Assembly: GCA_030446015.1 (NCBI GenBank)
Contig: JASUSO010000001.1
Span: 1-64,000 of the forward strand
Source: Methanobacteriota archaeon
GTDB lineage: Archaea > Halobacteriota > Methanomicrobia > Methanomicrobiales > Methanoculleaceae
Reading direction: 5' to 3'
Length of the DNA: 64,000 nucleotides
How positions within the stretch are numbered: position 1 is the first letter of the stretch; every line of letters starts with the position of its first letter. A program made the position numbers and the translations under genes. The notes below the pieces were generated by a model. It did no database searches. It worked only from the letters and a program-made list of their open reading frames with translations, and was not told the origin of the DNA. Shown here piece after piece: positions 7,924 through 18,241 of the stretch.

Positions 7924-10900
7924 TCACACAACCCCCTCCACAACCGCGATCTCCTCCTCCGTGAGCCCGTACAACTCATACACCAGCCTATCGATCTGCC
8001 GGTCGGTCGCGTCGATCATCCCGGCGAGCGCCTCCTTCTCATGCGGGGCCTTCGCCGCCGCGAGGCGCTTGTTCAGGTCGAGCATCTTCTCGACGAGGGC
8101 GACCATGCGGTCGTGGCGGGCGACGTCGGAGGGGTCGGCGGGGTCGATGGGGCGGATTGGCAGGTTTTCCATATACTGCCGCTTCCAGCGGAAGAATCCG
8201 CCCCTGATCTCTGAACTGATGTTGGAAAAAAGGAATGTCCATAATGTTGAATTGAGGATTCCAACCAAATATAGAGAGTTGTTGCCGATGATGTATGAGG
8301 TCGTATCTGAGTAATGACTGTTCTTGTCGATTGTAAATTGTCCTCGTGTCGCGATTTCAGCGTAGATAATCTTCGGCTTCTCAAATTCCTGATAATAGTC
8401 ACAGGCCCTCAGTTCCCACCAATAGTCTCCTTTATCGCACCTCCGTTCACCACTTCCTGCAAATGGCTCAAGGTGCAATGCGATCGCCGGATAGGAGGTT
8501 TTTAGCCAGTCCCATTTGTCGGATACACTCCCTGAGTGCTGGTTAGTCCACCCTTTTTCAAAAAGGATCAAAAATTTCGTGGGGTCTGGAGTAAGATATC
8601 TCTTGATCTCCCGCCCCGCCAGAAACGGCTTGATGATCTCCGCACTCCGCGGGTCTTCGGCGATCAGCCGCTCCCTCGTCGCCTCGTCGATCACGAAAGC
8701 CTCGTTCAGTCCGGTCAGGATACCCCTATAGATCCTCCCGTCCACATACTCCCCCAGGGGCACCCCGGCGGCCCTGATCTTTTCAAGGAGCGCCTGCGTT
8801 CTTCCGTTAGTCAGGGACCACCCCCCATCGTCCAGGGCGGTTTGGTCCACTGGATACGCATGAGCCTTCACGTACTCCGTGAGGTCCGGGTAGTCCAGGT
8901 TCTCCACCTGCACTGCATCGAACCGCTCGCGGGGAGGCCCGGCCCCGATCCGGAGGATACAGGGATAGGTTGTCGCGCTCTCGAAGACCGGGAGATCCCC
9001 GAAATCAACGATCTCCTCGATCCGCTTCTCCTTCAGCCACGCCCGCAGGGGTTTCCCGTAGTTTGCCCGCATCCACTTGTTTGGCAGGATGTAGGTGAAC
9101 ACCCCGCCGGCCGCAAGCAGGTTCACCCCCCGCTCGACAAAATAGACGTACAGGTCGGCGGTGCCCTGGTAGACGCGGTAATGCTCCTTGAAATAGGCCT
9201 TTTGCTCCTTGATGCTCTCCTGGCGCACATACGGCGGGTTTGCGATCACCACATCGAACCCCGGATTCTGGCGCAGGAAGACCTCTGAGAAGTAGAGTTT
9301 CCAGAGGAAGAACGGTTTTGCCCTGTTCTTCCGGTACGCGGCAAGCTTCTTGCAGGCATCGGTATTGCCAGCCTCTTTGAGGGTCTCCTCGATGAGATCC
9401 CACTCCAGCCGCTCGATGGCGGCCCGGTACTCGTTCTTCCTCGCACGGTTCTGCTCGTTGAAGAAGAGCCGCTGATACCGCTTCAGCTCCCGGAGTTTGC
9501 GCCGCGACTCCTTGATGCGCAGGGATGCCGCCTGGTCAAACGTCACCTGCCGTGCGGTGGATCTCGGGCCTGCAAGGGCCTCTTTCTTCTTCTTCTCCAG
9601 CCGCGCAATCTCGCGCCGTATCCGCGCCGAATCTCCCTCCTCCGCTCCCGTGAGAATCCGGTGCAGCTCCTCCCCCAGGTCCTCTATCCTGGCATCGATG
9701 GACGCCGTCAAGGCCTCCGGGCCATCCTCGGGCTCAACCAGCAGCCCCTCATCAAAGAGGCTGACCCCCTCGAACTCGTCCACCAGGCTGTTCCCGCACA
9801 TGATCTTGTGGTCGAGGTTCGGGAGCGGCCGGATCGTCTGGATACTCTCCTCGTCCACGATCAACGAGAGCCAGAACCGGAGTTTGGTGATATCCACCGC
9901 TGACGAGTCGATGTCCACACCATAGAGAGAGTTCTCTATCGTCTGCCGCTTCAACTCGTAGATCGACCGATCTGCCTCCTCCCCGGAAAAGAACGGTGTC
10001 AGGATCGAACGGGCCTTCACGATCTCGTTCATCATCCCGACGGGGAACGCCCCCGAGCCCACCGCCGGATCCGCCACCCGGATCGAACAGAGCAACCGGT
10101 CAAGTTCGGCGTAATGGTTTCGGATGGATTCCGGTAGGGTAAACCGGGCATCCCGGAGCCACTCCTCGGCCTGGCCGCCGGCTTCCTGCGCATGGATGGT
10201 CATCCCGATGGTGACATCGCCACGCCTGATGAATACCTCCAGGTCCTTGCGGGGGATATTTGTGTGGTTCGCAAGATAGTCGATCAGGCTCTGCTGGCAC
10301 ATATAATGCACAATATCGCGCGGAGTGTAGAACGCTCCCTTCGATTTCCGGTCGGTCACATCGAGGAGGTTCTCAAAGACCTTCCCGAGCATCTCCGGGT
10401 CGACCGCCACCTCCCGCTCCAGGGGTTCGTCCTCTTTGATGGTGAAGTTGAACTCGTCAAACGTCTTCAGAATGTCCCCAAAGACCTCATTATCTATCTG
10501 CAGATTGGTGCCGGCCCAGTCGTAGTTCTGGATCGGCTCGAAGAGACCGCCGTTCAGGAACGGGATCTTGCACTTGAACTGGCTGTAGTAGTCCTCGCTG
10601 GGGGAGCGATCCACTGCAAGCGCCTCATAGAAGAGCGGCTCAAGGATATCGTTGAAGAAACTCTCGTAGGGAACAATCTCCCTGTCATACAGGCGGCGCA
10701 TGAAATCCTTCGGCCCCATCCCCCATTCCTGGAACCGCCCGGTCACGGGGTCCTGCCTCACCCCGAGCCACCCCTTCTTCTGGAGGAAATAGAGGAAGAC
10801 GATCTGGCCGAGGAGTTTCTTCGAGAAATCGACCGTCGAGATCTCCTTCTCCTTGAACTCCGCCTTGCAGATCGGATCGGCATCAAGCGCCCTCTCAAGC

Positions 10901-11517
10901 GACTCCTTCAGGTTGAGGTAACAGGCTTTGTACTTCTCGAAGAACTCCTTTGTGACGTTCTCGACGCTGAAACACTCCTCGATATCTGCAAGAGTCGGGG
11001 CTCCATTCGTCTCCTGGATGAGATGGAGGAATCGTTTTCTGCAGGTATGATTCGGCTCGTTCTTCCCCACAAGATACGAGAACCTGCGTGCAGGCGTCAA
11101 CTTCAAACTCGTGCGGATCCTCCCGTCGTCGCCGGTCCCGAGCTCGTACTCGAGCCTGACAAACGAGAAGCGCCAGTCCTCGTGGTCGTCGCCGTAAAAC
11201 GCGACCAGGGCCGCATCCCTCCCTTCGTTGTTGAGGTACTTCGCAATAAAGTTCCGCTGCATCGTCCGGGCGCGGTCACGGGAGGTCGACCGCATCAACC
11301 TGACATAGAGCACCCCGACGGTATGTTTCCCGTCAACGTAGGTCCCGATACTGTATGCCTCATCGATATAGTTCTTGAACTCGCGCCAGATCGGCAACCG
11401 CTGAGGAAATATCTGGAAGTCATCGAAGAGTTCCTGGACGAACCTCATATACCGGCCCGGATTGAAGGCGTTCTTGAAGACCCCATCAATGAGCCTGATG
11501 GTCTCCTCTTCATTCAT
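7924..11517 (-). CDS. Eco57I/PglX-like adenine-specific DNA methyltransferase with C-terminal target-recognition region
   Basis: Motif I ADPAVGSGAFP, motif IV NPPYVRQE, FYTPRDIVHYM; 1197 aa. Start overlaps the upstream helicase stop (ATGA). Confidence 0.88.
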   Translation of the reverse strand: MNEEETIRLIDGVFKNAFNPGRYMRFVQELFDDFQIFPQRLPIWREFKNYIDEAYSIGTYVDGKHTVGVLYVRLMRSTSRDRARTMQRNFIAKYLNNEGRDAALVAFYGDDHEDWRFSFVRLEYELGTGDDGRIRTSLKLTPARRFSYLVGKNEPNHTCRKRFLHLIQETNGAPTLADIEECFSVENVTKEFFEKYKACYLNLKESLERALDADPICKAEFKEKEISTVDFSKKLLGQIVFLYFLQKKGWLGVRQDPVTGRFQEWGMGPKDFMRRLYDREIVPYESFFNDILEPLFYEALAVDRSPSEDYYSQFKCKIPFLNGGLFEPIQNYDWAGTNLQIDNEVFGDILKTFDEFNFTIKEDEPLEREVAVDPEMLGKVFENLLDVTDRKSKGAFYTPRDIVHYMCQQSLIDYLANHTNIPRKDLEVFIRRGDVTIGMTIHAQEAGGQAEEWLRDARFTLPESIRNHYAELDRLLCSIRVADPAVGSGAFPVGMMNEIVKARSILTPFFSGEEADRSIYELKRQTIENSLYGVDIDSSAVDITKLRFWLSLIVDEESIQTIRPLPNLDHKIMCGNSLVDEFEGVSLFDEGLLVEPEDGPEALTASIDARIEDLGEELHRILTGAEEGDSARIRREIARLEKKKKEALAGPRSTARQVTFDQAASLRIKESRRKLRELKRYQRLFFNEQNRARKNEYRAAIERLEWDLIEETLKEAGNTDACKKLAAYRKNRAKPFFLWKLYFSEVFLRQNPGFDVVIANPPYVRQESIKEQKAYFKEHYRVYQGTADLYVYFVERGVNLLAAGGVFTYILPNKWMRANYGKPLRAWLKEKRIEEIVDFGDLPVFESATTYPCILRIGAGPPRERFDAVQVENLDYPDLTEYVKAHAYPVDQTALDDGGWSLTNGRTQALLEKIRAAGVPLGEYVDGRIYRGILTGLNEAFVIDEATRERLIAEDPRSAEIIKPFLAGREIKRYLTPDPTKFLILFEKGWTNQHSGSVSDKWDWLKTSYPAIALHLEPFAGSGERRCDKGDYWWELRACDYYQEFEKPKIIYAEIATRGQFTIDKNSHYSDTTSYIIGNNSLYLVGILNSTLWTFLFSNISSEIRGGFFRWKRQYMENLPIRPIDPADPSDVARHDRMVALVEKMLDLNKRLAAAKAPHEKEALAGMIDATDRQIDRLVYELYGLTEEEIAVVEGVV

Positions 11518-14500
11518 GCAGACTCACCTCCTGCGAAGTATCCGGAGAGGATGACTTCCTTAGGCCCGGAGATATCGACCGGCCCGAACGCCGGGCGGAA
11601 GAACTCCTCCGAGATCTCGGATTTGATCTTCGCAAGCATGGGGAGAGGTTCCGGGGTATACGCAATCTTTTTGAGGATCTTCTTGATGGTCGCCTTCGGG
11701 AGCGCCCCGTCTTCTATCAGTCCGAGAACCTTTCCCACGTACTCTTCGTCTTCATCCGTAAACTCCGGCGAGTGCTGGATCGCCCTGAGTATCCCGGTGA
11801 ATTTGACCTCGCCCCCTTTGCTGGCGCGTGAGGGTGCAATAGTACTCTCGATGGCAAACACATCTTCAAAAGCGGCTTTATTGGACGCAAGCAGCGAGTA
11901 AAAGTCCGATCCGATGGCATGCTTCTTCGTCGATGTCTCCGCCTGGAGAAGCTCCGCCGCACGCAGGAAGTCCACCTCCTCAGTAACAGCCTCCGCCCCT
12001 CTGACAGTCGTCTGAAAGATCTTCCGGAGTTTCCCCCGCCTGAAGAACGTGACCACTGAACGTTCGGATCCGCCGGCTACACGGCCGGTTCTTGCCTTCT
12101 TCGGGAGGTGCTTTATCTTTTTGAAGAGATCGGGATCCGAGTCTCGTATCTCCCGCAGGAACGTCAGATAACCGAGTTCGAGGTCTTCCTCCTCATCCTC
12201 TCCCGTGATTGTCTTTCGGGACGTCAATTTCGTGAAGAGATCGTGCGATTTGATCTCTTCATCCGTCAGGAGAGGAGCATCGTTCCCAAGCATCTCGATA
12301 AACGCTGCTATCTTTGCCTCAGCAGCCTCCTGCAGGCCGATCTCCTCGTTGATAGGCCCTGCTGGGAAGAAATTGAAGATATGGATCCTCTCAAACTTCG
12401 TATCCACACGGTTGATACGGCCGACCCGCTGCATCATCCGTGTCGGGTTCCACGGGATGTCATAGTTGATCACCACGTTGGAGCGATGAAGGTTTACCCC
12501 TTCCGAGAGAACCTCTGTCGTCACGAGAATCCGGTAGTCGTCCTTTGGATGCCGGGATTTCGCATCAAAGTTCTCGATAATTGCGATCCTCTCACTCTCC
12601 GAGGAAGACCCATGATACTCAAGAACACAGTCTCCAAACCGTTCCTTCAGGGCATCCGTAAGATAATCCGCCGTCTCCTTTGCTTCGGTGAAGACGATGC
12701 ACTTCTGGTCTTTGAGCCGGGGATCCGTTGAGAGCGCTTCAACAAACGCGGTGATCTTCGGGTCGTGTTCCACAGTATCCCAGAGTGATCGGAGTTTCTT
12801 GAGGATCGTCAGGTCATACCTGAGATCCTCCAGATACACCGAAGTGAAACTGGATGATGGCAGACAATAGACCTTCTTATCGTCGATAAGAGAGGCGATT
12901 TTGTCCATATTATCCTGTTCAAGGAGGTCGAAGATCGTGTTCGTGTGCATCTTGCTGATATAGACGTTCCCTCTCTCGACCTCCCGGATAAATACTTCAT
13001 AATACCCGATAAACCGGCTGATAGACATCTTAAATGCGAAGAAACTGCTCTCCAGCCTCTTCAAGAGCATTATCTTCATGAACTTCATCATGTTCTTCTG
13101 GGCCAGTTCCTCGGGATGTGAGGTTCCTTCCTTCAGATACAGGAGCGGGGTGTAGCGGGAATACTTGAACCGGTTCGCGATCAGGTCGATCGACTCCAGA
13201 AAGACCGAGTCCGTGTGGTCATCAAAGTGGTAATACACCGGTTGAGGGTCCTCAACCTCGGGGAACTTGAGGTTCTGCCGCTTCAGATCCTCGCTGTAGT
13301 ACGCAGCGATGCTCGCCCGCGTGCGCCGGACCATCAGGTACTGGAGCACATTCTCACGGATATCCTCGGCATTTTCCCTGACAACTCTCATGTACTCTTC
13401 GCGATCCCGCTGCCGGTCCAGCCCGTCAAGCCGTTTCTGGAGGGTATTGAAATATCTCTGAAGGTTGCGCACCTTCGGGTTTGGAAGCGTGGATTTTTTG
13501 GCGTTCTGGAAGAGTTTGATCTGGCTCAGGATATCGTTGGGAGAGTTGTTGAGCGGGGTTGCCGTCACCAGAATCACCCGCTTTCCCCTGCAGATCCGGT
13601 ACAGGCTCTCATAACTCTGCGTCATCTCGTTCCGGAATCGATGAGCCTCGTCGATGATCACGTTCTTGTACCGCTCGGTACCCCTCTTAAGAACGTGATC
13701 CAGTTTCCCAACCGATTCAAAATCTGCCTGGCGCACGCCAAAATCGAGGAAGACATTCGGCCATGAACCTGGATTCTCCCGGTCTATCAGGACAGGAGGA
13801 GCGAGAACGAGCGTCCTCCCATCGAGCTGCTGGGCAAGGAGGGTTGCTATGTACGTCTTCCCGAGGCCGACCACATCGGAGATAAAAACGCCACCGTACT
13901 CCTCCAGTTTTAATTTTGCGTCCTGCACCGCGTCCTTCTGGTACTGCAGGTCCATGAACCCCTCAGGGATGTATTCATTCCCGGTTTCCTGCTTATCGAG
14001 ATTGATCTTCTCCTTCAGGTATTCATAGAGGAATTTCAGGTAGAGTTCGTACGGGGTGATAGAATCGTTGAGCCAGGTCTGCGTCCGTATCGTCTCGACA
14101 TAACTCTCCGACACATCGGCCGAGTTTTCCCAGAGCTCGTTGAACTTGTTGAGCGCGTACTCGTAATCCCCCCGCATCTTGAGTTCGACGTTAAACTCAA
14201 GGTTATCCTGCAGTCCGGCTTGAGAAAAATTGCTTGAGCCAGTGATAACACGCCCCCTGTCCCTGTCACCCTCCTTGAAAGTCATTATGTAGAGTTTTGC
14301 ATGGATCTTCTCTGAAGGGTAAACGCGGATCTCAAGTTTTCCATTCCTCAACCACTCGATGAAGGTCAGAATACCCTTTTCTACGTCGAAGGCGTCTTCG
14401 GATTGATCCAGCTCTTCTTTGACCATGCTGGAGTATTGATTCCTGAGGTCCTTATTGGAAAGGAGGAGTGTTGAATGCCCCTCAAATGCGGCAGTCTGGA

Positions 14501-14711
14501 TAAGATCGTATGTCGTTTTATTGGTGCTGATGCCGATGAGGATTCTGATCTTCTCGGTATTCTCCAGGGCCCTCTCAAGAGCATAGAATCCACTCGAATA
14601 AAAATACCCGACGAGACAATCGAAAAGCGTGGTGTCCTTAACTAAGGCATTAAAACGATCAAGTAACGTATTGCCATTCTCATTAGTGATAAAAGTCAGA
14701 TCTGAAGACAT
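11514..14711 (-). CDS. PLD-nuclease domain + SNF2-type helicase
   Basis: PLD motif IHAKLYIM...GSSNFSQAGLQDN; Walker A DVVGLGKT; DEAH IIDEAHRFRNE; VTATPLNN; helicase C MMQRVGRINR. Confidence 0.9.
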   Translation of the reverse strand: MSSDLTFITNENGNTLLDRFNALVKDTTLFDCLVGYFYSSGFYALERALENTEKIRILIGISTNKTTYDLIQTAAFEGHSTLLLSNKDLRNQYSSMVKEELDQSEDAFDVEKGILTFIEWLRNGKLEIRVYPSEKIHAKLYIMTFKEGDRDRGRVITGSSNFSQAGLQDNLEFNVELKMRGDYEYALNKFNELWENSADVSESYVETIRTQTWLNDSITPYELYLKFLYEYLKEKINLDKQETGNEYIPEGFMDLQYQKDAVQDAKLKLEEYGGVFISDVVGLGKTYIATLLAQQLDGRTLVLAPPVLIDRENPGSWPNVFLDFGVRQADFESVGKLDHVLKRGTERYKNVIIDEAHRFRNEMTQSYESLYRICRGKRVILVTATPLNNSPNDILSQIKLFQNAKKSTLPNPKVRNLQRYFNTLQKRLDGLDRQRDREEYMRVVRENAEDIRENVLQYLMVRRTRASIAAYYSEDLKRQNLKFPEVEDPQPVYYHFDDHTDSVFLESIDLIANRFKYSRYTPLLYLKEGTSHPEELAQKNMMKFMKIMLLKRLESSFFAFKMSISRFIGYYEVFIREVERGNVYISKMHTNTIFDLLEQDNMDKIASLIDDKKVYCLPSSSFTSVYLEDLRYDLTILKKLRSLWDTVEHDPKITAFVEALSTDPRLKDQKCIVFTEAKETADYLTDALKERFGDCVLEYHGSSSESERIAIIENFDAKSRHPKDDYRILVTTEVLSEGVNLHRSNVVINYDIPWNPTRMMQRVGRINRVDTKFERIHIFNFFPAGPINEEIGLQEAAEAKIAAFIEMLGNDAPLLTDEEIKSHDLFTKLTSRKTITGEDEEEDLELGYLTFLREIRDSDPDLFKKIKHLPKKARTGRVAGGSERSVVTFFRRGKLRKIFQTTVRGAEAVTEEVDFLRAAELLQAETSTKKHAIGSDFYSLLASNKAAFEDVFAIESTIAPSRASKGGEVKFTGILRAIQHSPEFTDEDEEYVGKVLGLIEDGALPKATIKKILKKIAYTPEPLPMLAKIKSEISEEFFRPAFGPVDISGPKEVILSGYFAGGESA

Positions 14712-14918
14712 TGAACACGCCTATAACAAGAATAATAGTTATGTTATGATATAGTTGATGAAACGTATCTCGCCATATGGGAGGTAGTTTTCCTTCCCGG
14801 CAAGATCGTATGAGGGAACTACCTCTCCGGATTAGTTAAACGGACCTACTAGGCAGATAGGACCATGTACGGTCTCCACTCCGTGAACGTTTTAACTATA
14901 AACGATCAAATCCCACCT

Positions 14919-15368
14919 ATGACCCACTGGATCGCCTCCTCCAACCGTGACAACGCCAAGATCCTCGATAAGAAGCACATCTGGGGAGTTCCAAAGCGGA
15001 ACAAAACCCTCATGCACCGGGTCAAGCCCGGCGACACCATACTCGTCTACGTCCGGCAAGAGAAGGAGGGCGACACGATCCTCCCCTCCGCGATAACCGG
15101 TGCCTATGAAGTCGTTGCCGAGCCCTACGAGGACCACTCCCGCCTCTTCGTCACCCCGCCGCAGATGGGCGATGAGGTCTTCCCCTACCGCATGAAGGTC
15201 CGGCCAATCAAGGTCTTTGCCGAACCGCTGGAGTTCAAGCCGCTGATCGGGGATCTCAAATTCATCACGAACAAGACGATGTGGAGCGGCCACCTCCGCA
15301 TCGCCATGCGCGAGATCCCCGAGGAGGACTACCGGCTCATCCTCAAGCGGGCCGGAGTGGAGGCATAA
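14919..15368 (+). CDS. EVE domain protein
   Basis: MTHWIASSNRDNAKILDKKHIWGVPKRNKTLMHRVKPGDTILVYV is a typical EVE N-terminus; TTTTAACTATAAA ~25 nt upstream suggests a leaderless start. Confidence 0.85.
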   Translation: MTHWIASSNRDNAKILDKKHIWGVPKRNKTLMHRVKPGDTILVYVRQEKEGDTILPSAITGAYEVVAEPYEDHSRLFVTPPQMGDEVFPYRMKVRPIKVFAEPLEFKPLIGDLKFITNKTMWSGHLRIAMREIPEEDYRLILKRAGVEA

Positions 15369-15371
15369 CCG

Positions 15372-15800
15372 ATGTCCGAGATCACCGGCGTCACCTTCCC
15401 CGTCCCAAAACACCTCATGCCCCGGTTCTTTGCCGAAGGCAAGACCGTCTTCATCAAACCCGCCACCGTCTTCAAAGAGCTTCGCAGCGGCATGAAACTC
15501 GTCTTCTACCAGTCCCACGAGGATACCGGCTACGCCGGGCAGGCGACGATCAGGCGGATCGTCATCGAAGACGACCCCCTCGCGTTCTTCGAGACGTTCG
15601 GTGATGCAGTCTTCCTCACCCGGGAGGAGGCACGCGCCTACGTCGCGAACCAGGAGCGGTGGCAGGGGGTCAGGGTCAGGAAGGAGGCGCCCCGAAAGCG
15701 GCCCTGGATGGCGCTCGAACTCGAGGATGTCCGAAAATACGATTCAGTGAAGAAATCCGAACGGTTTGTCCCGGTCGGGGGAAGGTATCTCCGGGAGTAA
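15372..15800 (+). CDS. DUF365-like (PUA/ASCH-like) protein
   Basis: ITGVTFPVPKHLMPRFFAEGKTVFIKPATVFKELRSGMKLVFYQSHEDTGYAGQATI; 3 nt after the EVE gene. Confidence 0.7.
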   Translation: MSEITGVTFPVPKHLMPRFFAEGKTVFIKPATVFKELRSGMKLVFYQSHEDTGYAGQATIRRIVIEDDPLAFFETFGDAVFLTREEARAYVANQERWQGVRVRKEAPRKRPWMALELEDVRKYDSVKKSERFVPVGGRYLRE

Positions 15801-15819
15801 GTCCCATATCTTTTCGGGA

Positions 15820-16338
15820 ATGAAGATCATCAACATCGTCGCTTCCGGCGACCTTCACCAGTCTGTCTCGTTTGAGCGGTTGCCGGAGCTCCCCGATACA
15901 AACTACCGATATAATCCTGAGAACTACCACGGGGCCTACATCCTCCTCTCCCGAGGGAAGGCCACCATCTACAGGAGCGGGAAATACATCATCTACGGCC
16001 TCGCATCCCTCGACGAGGTCGACACCTCCTATCGGGAGTTCCTTACTCTTATCTCGCCCCTCATCGACCCTTCACTCGCGTCGCCGCCGGAGGTCAGGAA
16101 CATCGTCGGCATGGATGATTTCCAGATCGAGATCCCCCTATCACGGCTCGTCGTCGCGCTCAGGATGGAGCAGGTCGAGTACGAGCCCGAACAGTTCCCG
16201 GGCCTGATCTACCGGGGCGACGCAGGGACCGCCCTCATCTTCTCGTCAGGGAAGGTGATCCTCGCCGGGTTCAAAGACCTGGACTCGATGGAGGCGTTCG
16301 CATCCCGGCTGAAGGCAAAGATCAAGAATGTTGCGTAG
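15820..16338 (+). CDS. Divergent TATA-box binding protein paralogue
   Basis: Two-repeat TBP architecture: second repeat EYEPEQFPGLIYRGDAGTALIFSSGKVILAGFKDLDSMEAFASRLKAKI; first repeat LPDTNYRYNPENYHGAYILLSRGKATIYRSGKYIIYGL is degenerate. Confidence 0.87.
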   Translation: MKIINIVASGDLHQSVSFERLPELPDTNYRYNPENYHGAYILLSRGKATIYRSGKYIIYGLASLDEVDTSYREFLTLISPLIDPSLASPPEVRNIVGMDDFQIEIPLSRLVVALRMEQVEYEPEQFPGLIYRGDAGTALIFSSGKVILAGFKDLDSMEAFASRLKAKIKNVA

Positions 16339-16437
16339 TCCCCGCGTCCCTCGCGTAGAAGGTTGCGAGCCGCGACGCTCCCTCCGGAGCGGGATATTGA
16401 TTCTGCTGTCAGCCAGTGGTCGGCTGCCCTCATTCCC

Positions 16438-16758
16438 TCACGGGACCGCCCCCTCCGGAAGTTCCTCCGCCGCCAGCAGCGGGGGAAGATCAGTCTCCAC
16501 AGACCATTCGGGATGCAGCAGCGCCTCCGTATAGGCGCAGTCGGCGATCCAGTAGAGGTCGCGCTCATCCTTCATCCGGCCGGCCTGAAACGACCACGGG
16601 CCGGGCGCGACCAGGTCCAGCAACGCCCGGTATACCCCGCCGGGGCCGCCGCGAACCTCGTAGTCGATCCTGTCGGGAGCGTGGGGATCGTCGCCCTCGC
16701 CCCGGACGACGATCGCGGCTCCCTCTCGTGCGAGAGGTATCGTCCAGTGCGCTACCAT
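16438..16758 (-). CDS. Hypothetical protein
   Basis: Protein-like ORF MVAHWTIPLAREGAAIVVRGEGDDP...; no family recognised. Confidence 0.4.
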   Translation of the reverse strand: MVAHWTIPLAREGAAIVVRGEGDDPHAPDRIDYEVRGGPGGVYRALLDLVAPGPWSFQAGRMKDERDLYWIADCAYTEALLHPEWSVETDLPPLLAAEELPEGAVP

Positions 16759-16870
16759 ACCACACCCATGTATCCACACTTTATCCGCACCCGGCAGGGC
16801 ATCCGCACGGCTCCGGAGCAGGAGCGGCGCCCGTTCTGCCGAAACTCCATGCTATTATCCACACCCGGCA

Positions 16871-17233
16871 TCATGGCCGTTCCTCGTGCAGGACATACTG
16901 TGTCTTCTTCCTCGACGGTGCCCTCCGCTCCAGAATGCCAAGGTCGACCAGAACCTTGAGTTCCTTGAGCGCGGTCGTCGCCGCAACACCGGTGAGAGAC
17001 TGATAACCGCTGTTGGTGATGCTCCCCTGCGTCTTGAGATGGTTGACCGCGAGCACCTGTCGTTCGTTCAGCCCCATCTCCCGAATAACACTCTCGGTCA
17101 GCAGATCCTTGCGCATCGTCAGGCTGAACCCAAGCGGACTGCTGGCGAAGGTGGGAACCGGCATCCCGGCGCTACGGAGGGCCGTGATGATCCGCTCGAT
17201 CCCACCGTGCCCGGCATGAATTACATGCCGCCG
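16871..17233 (-). pseudogene. C-terminal remnant of an AlbA_2/RecG-like (Schlafen-type) helicase-related protein
   Basis: Reading RRHVIHAGHGGIERIITALRSAGMPVPTFASSPLGFSLTMRKD...MGLNERQVLAVNHLKTQGSITNSGYQSLTGVAATTALKELKVLVDLGILERR (typical GxGIERI...LNERQ...wHTH tail), starting in frame directly after the DUF1016 stop; no N-terminal domain. Confidence 0.7.
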
Positions 17234-18241
17234 TCACTCCTCCCCACGGCCAAGCTCCCCTTCCAGCTCGTCCACCGTCGGCAGCGTCCCGATCAATTCT
17301 TCGGGAAGAGAAGAGGTCAGCGCATACCCGGCAACCCCGATCGGTTTGGTCATATCCTTCAGCGCATACTCGGCGATAACCCGGTTCCTCGTCTTGCAGA
17401 GAACAATCCCGATGCTCGGATTGTCCGCAGGGTGAGCGAGGAGGTCGTCGACCGCCGAGAGGTAGAAGTTCATCTTTCCCGCGTATTCAGGAATGAACTC
17501 GCCAACCTTCAGGTCGATCACGACAAACGACCTGAGCTGGAGATGGTAGAAGAGCAGATCCAGATAATAGTCCTGCCCTCCGACCGCAAGGTGATACTGG
17601 CTCCCCACGAACGCAAATCCCACCCCGAGTTCCAAGAGGAACTCGCGGATATGGTCGATCAGGCCCCGCTCCAGTTCGCGTTCCCGCACCGCCTCTCCCA
17701 TTTCGAGAAAGTCAAAGATATAGGGATCTTTCATCGTCTGGATGGCGAGATCGGACTGTTCCGCCGGCAGGGTCGCCGAAAAGTTGGTGACCGCCCGTCC
17801 TTCGCGTTCACAGAGGCCGCTCTCGATCTGATGCACGAGCACGTTCCGCGACCAGCCGTTCGCGATGGTTTTGCGGATGTACCACTCCCGGGCCGCCGGG
17901 TCCTTCACCTTGTCAAGCAGCGTGACCGTGTGATACCAGGTAATTTGTGCAAGCACCTCCTGCACAATTGCCTCGTCCGGATATGCTCGTGCAAACGCGC
18001 TCATGTACTTGAGGTTTCGCGAAGAAAAGCCTTTTATATCCGGAAATTCTCTCCGAAGGTCCGCCGAAAGCCGGTCGATCACCTTCGCTCCCCAGCCCTC
18101 CTCCTGCTGCCGCTGTATAATATCCCGCCCGATCTGCCAGTAGAGCAGGATCAGTTCCCGGTTCACCGAGAGGGTAGCCCGAACCTGGGCTTCACGAACC
18201 CGTACCTTCAGAGCGGATTTGCCAACCCAGTTCTCGCGCAC
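17234..18241 (-). CDS. DUF1016/YhcG-type PDDEXK nuclease family protein, N-terminus possibly rearranged
   Basis: VNRELILLYWQIGRDIIQRQQEEGWGAKVIDRLSADLRREFPDIKGFSSRNLKYM; C-term QYHLAVGGQDYYLDLLFYHLQLRSFVVIDLKVGEFIPEYAGKMNFYL. Confidence 0.88.
   Translation of the reverse strand: MRENWVGKSALKVRVREAQVRATLSVNRELILLYWQIGRDIIQRQQEEGWGAKVIDRLSADLRREFPDIKGFSSRNLKYMSAFARAYPDEAIVQEVLAQITWYHTVTLLDKVKDPAAREWYIRKTIANGWSRNVLVHQIESGLCEREGRAVTNFSATLPAEQSDLAIQTMKDPYIFDFLEMGEAVRERELERGLIDHIREFLLELGVGFAFVGSQYHLAVGGQDYYLDLLFYHLQLRSFVVIDLKVGEFIPEYAGKMNFYLSAVDDLLAHPADNPSIGIVLCKTRNRVIAEYALKDMTKPIGVAGYALTSSLPEELIGTLPTVDELEGELGRGEE

Noticed and set aside
10192-11901. 569-aa plus-strand ORF across the methylase/helicase
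   Set aside because: Antisense to two well-supported genes; no recognisable domains.
7924-14711. Calling the operon full BREX or DISARM
   Set aside because: No PglZ, BrxC, BrxL, DrmA/B or DUF1998 genes in the window; only single components match.
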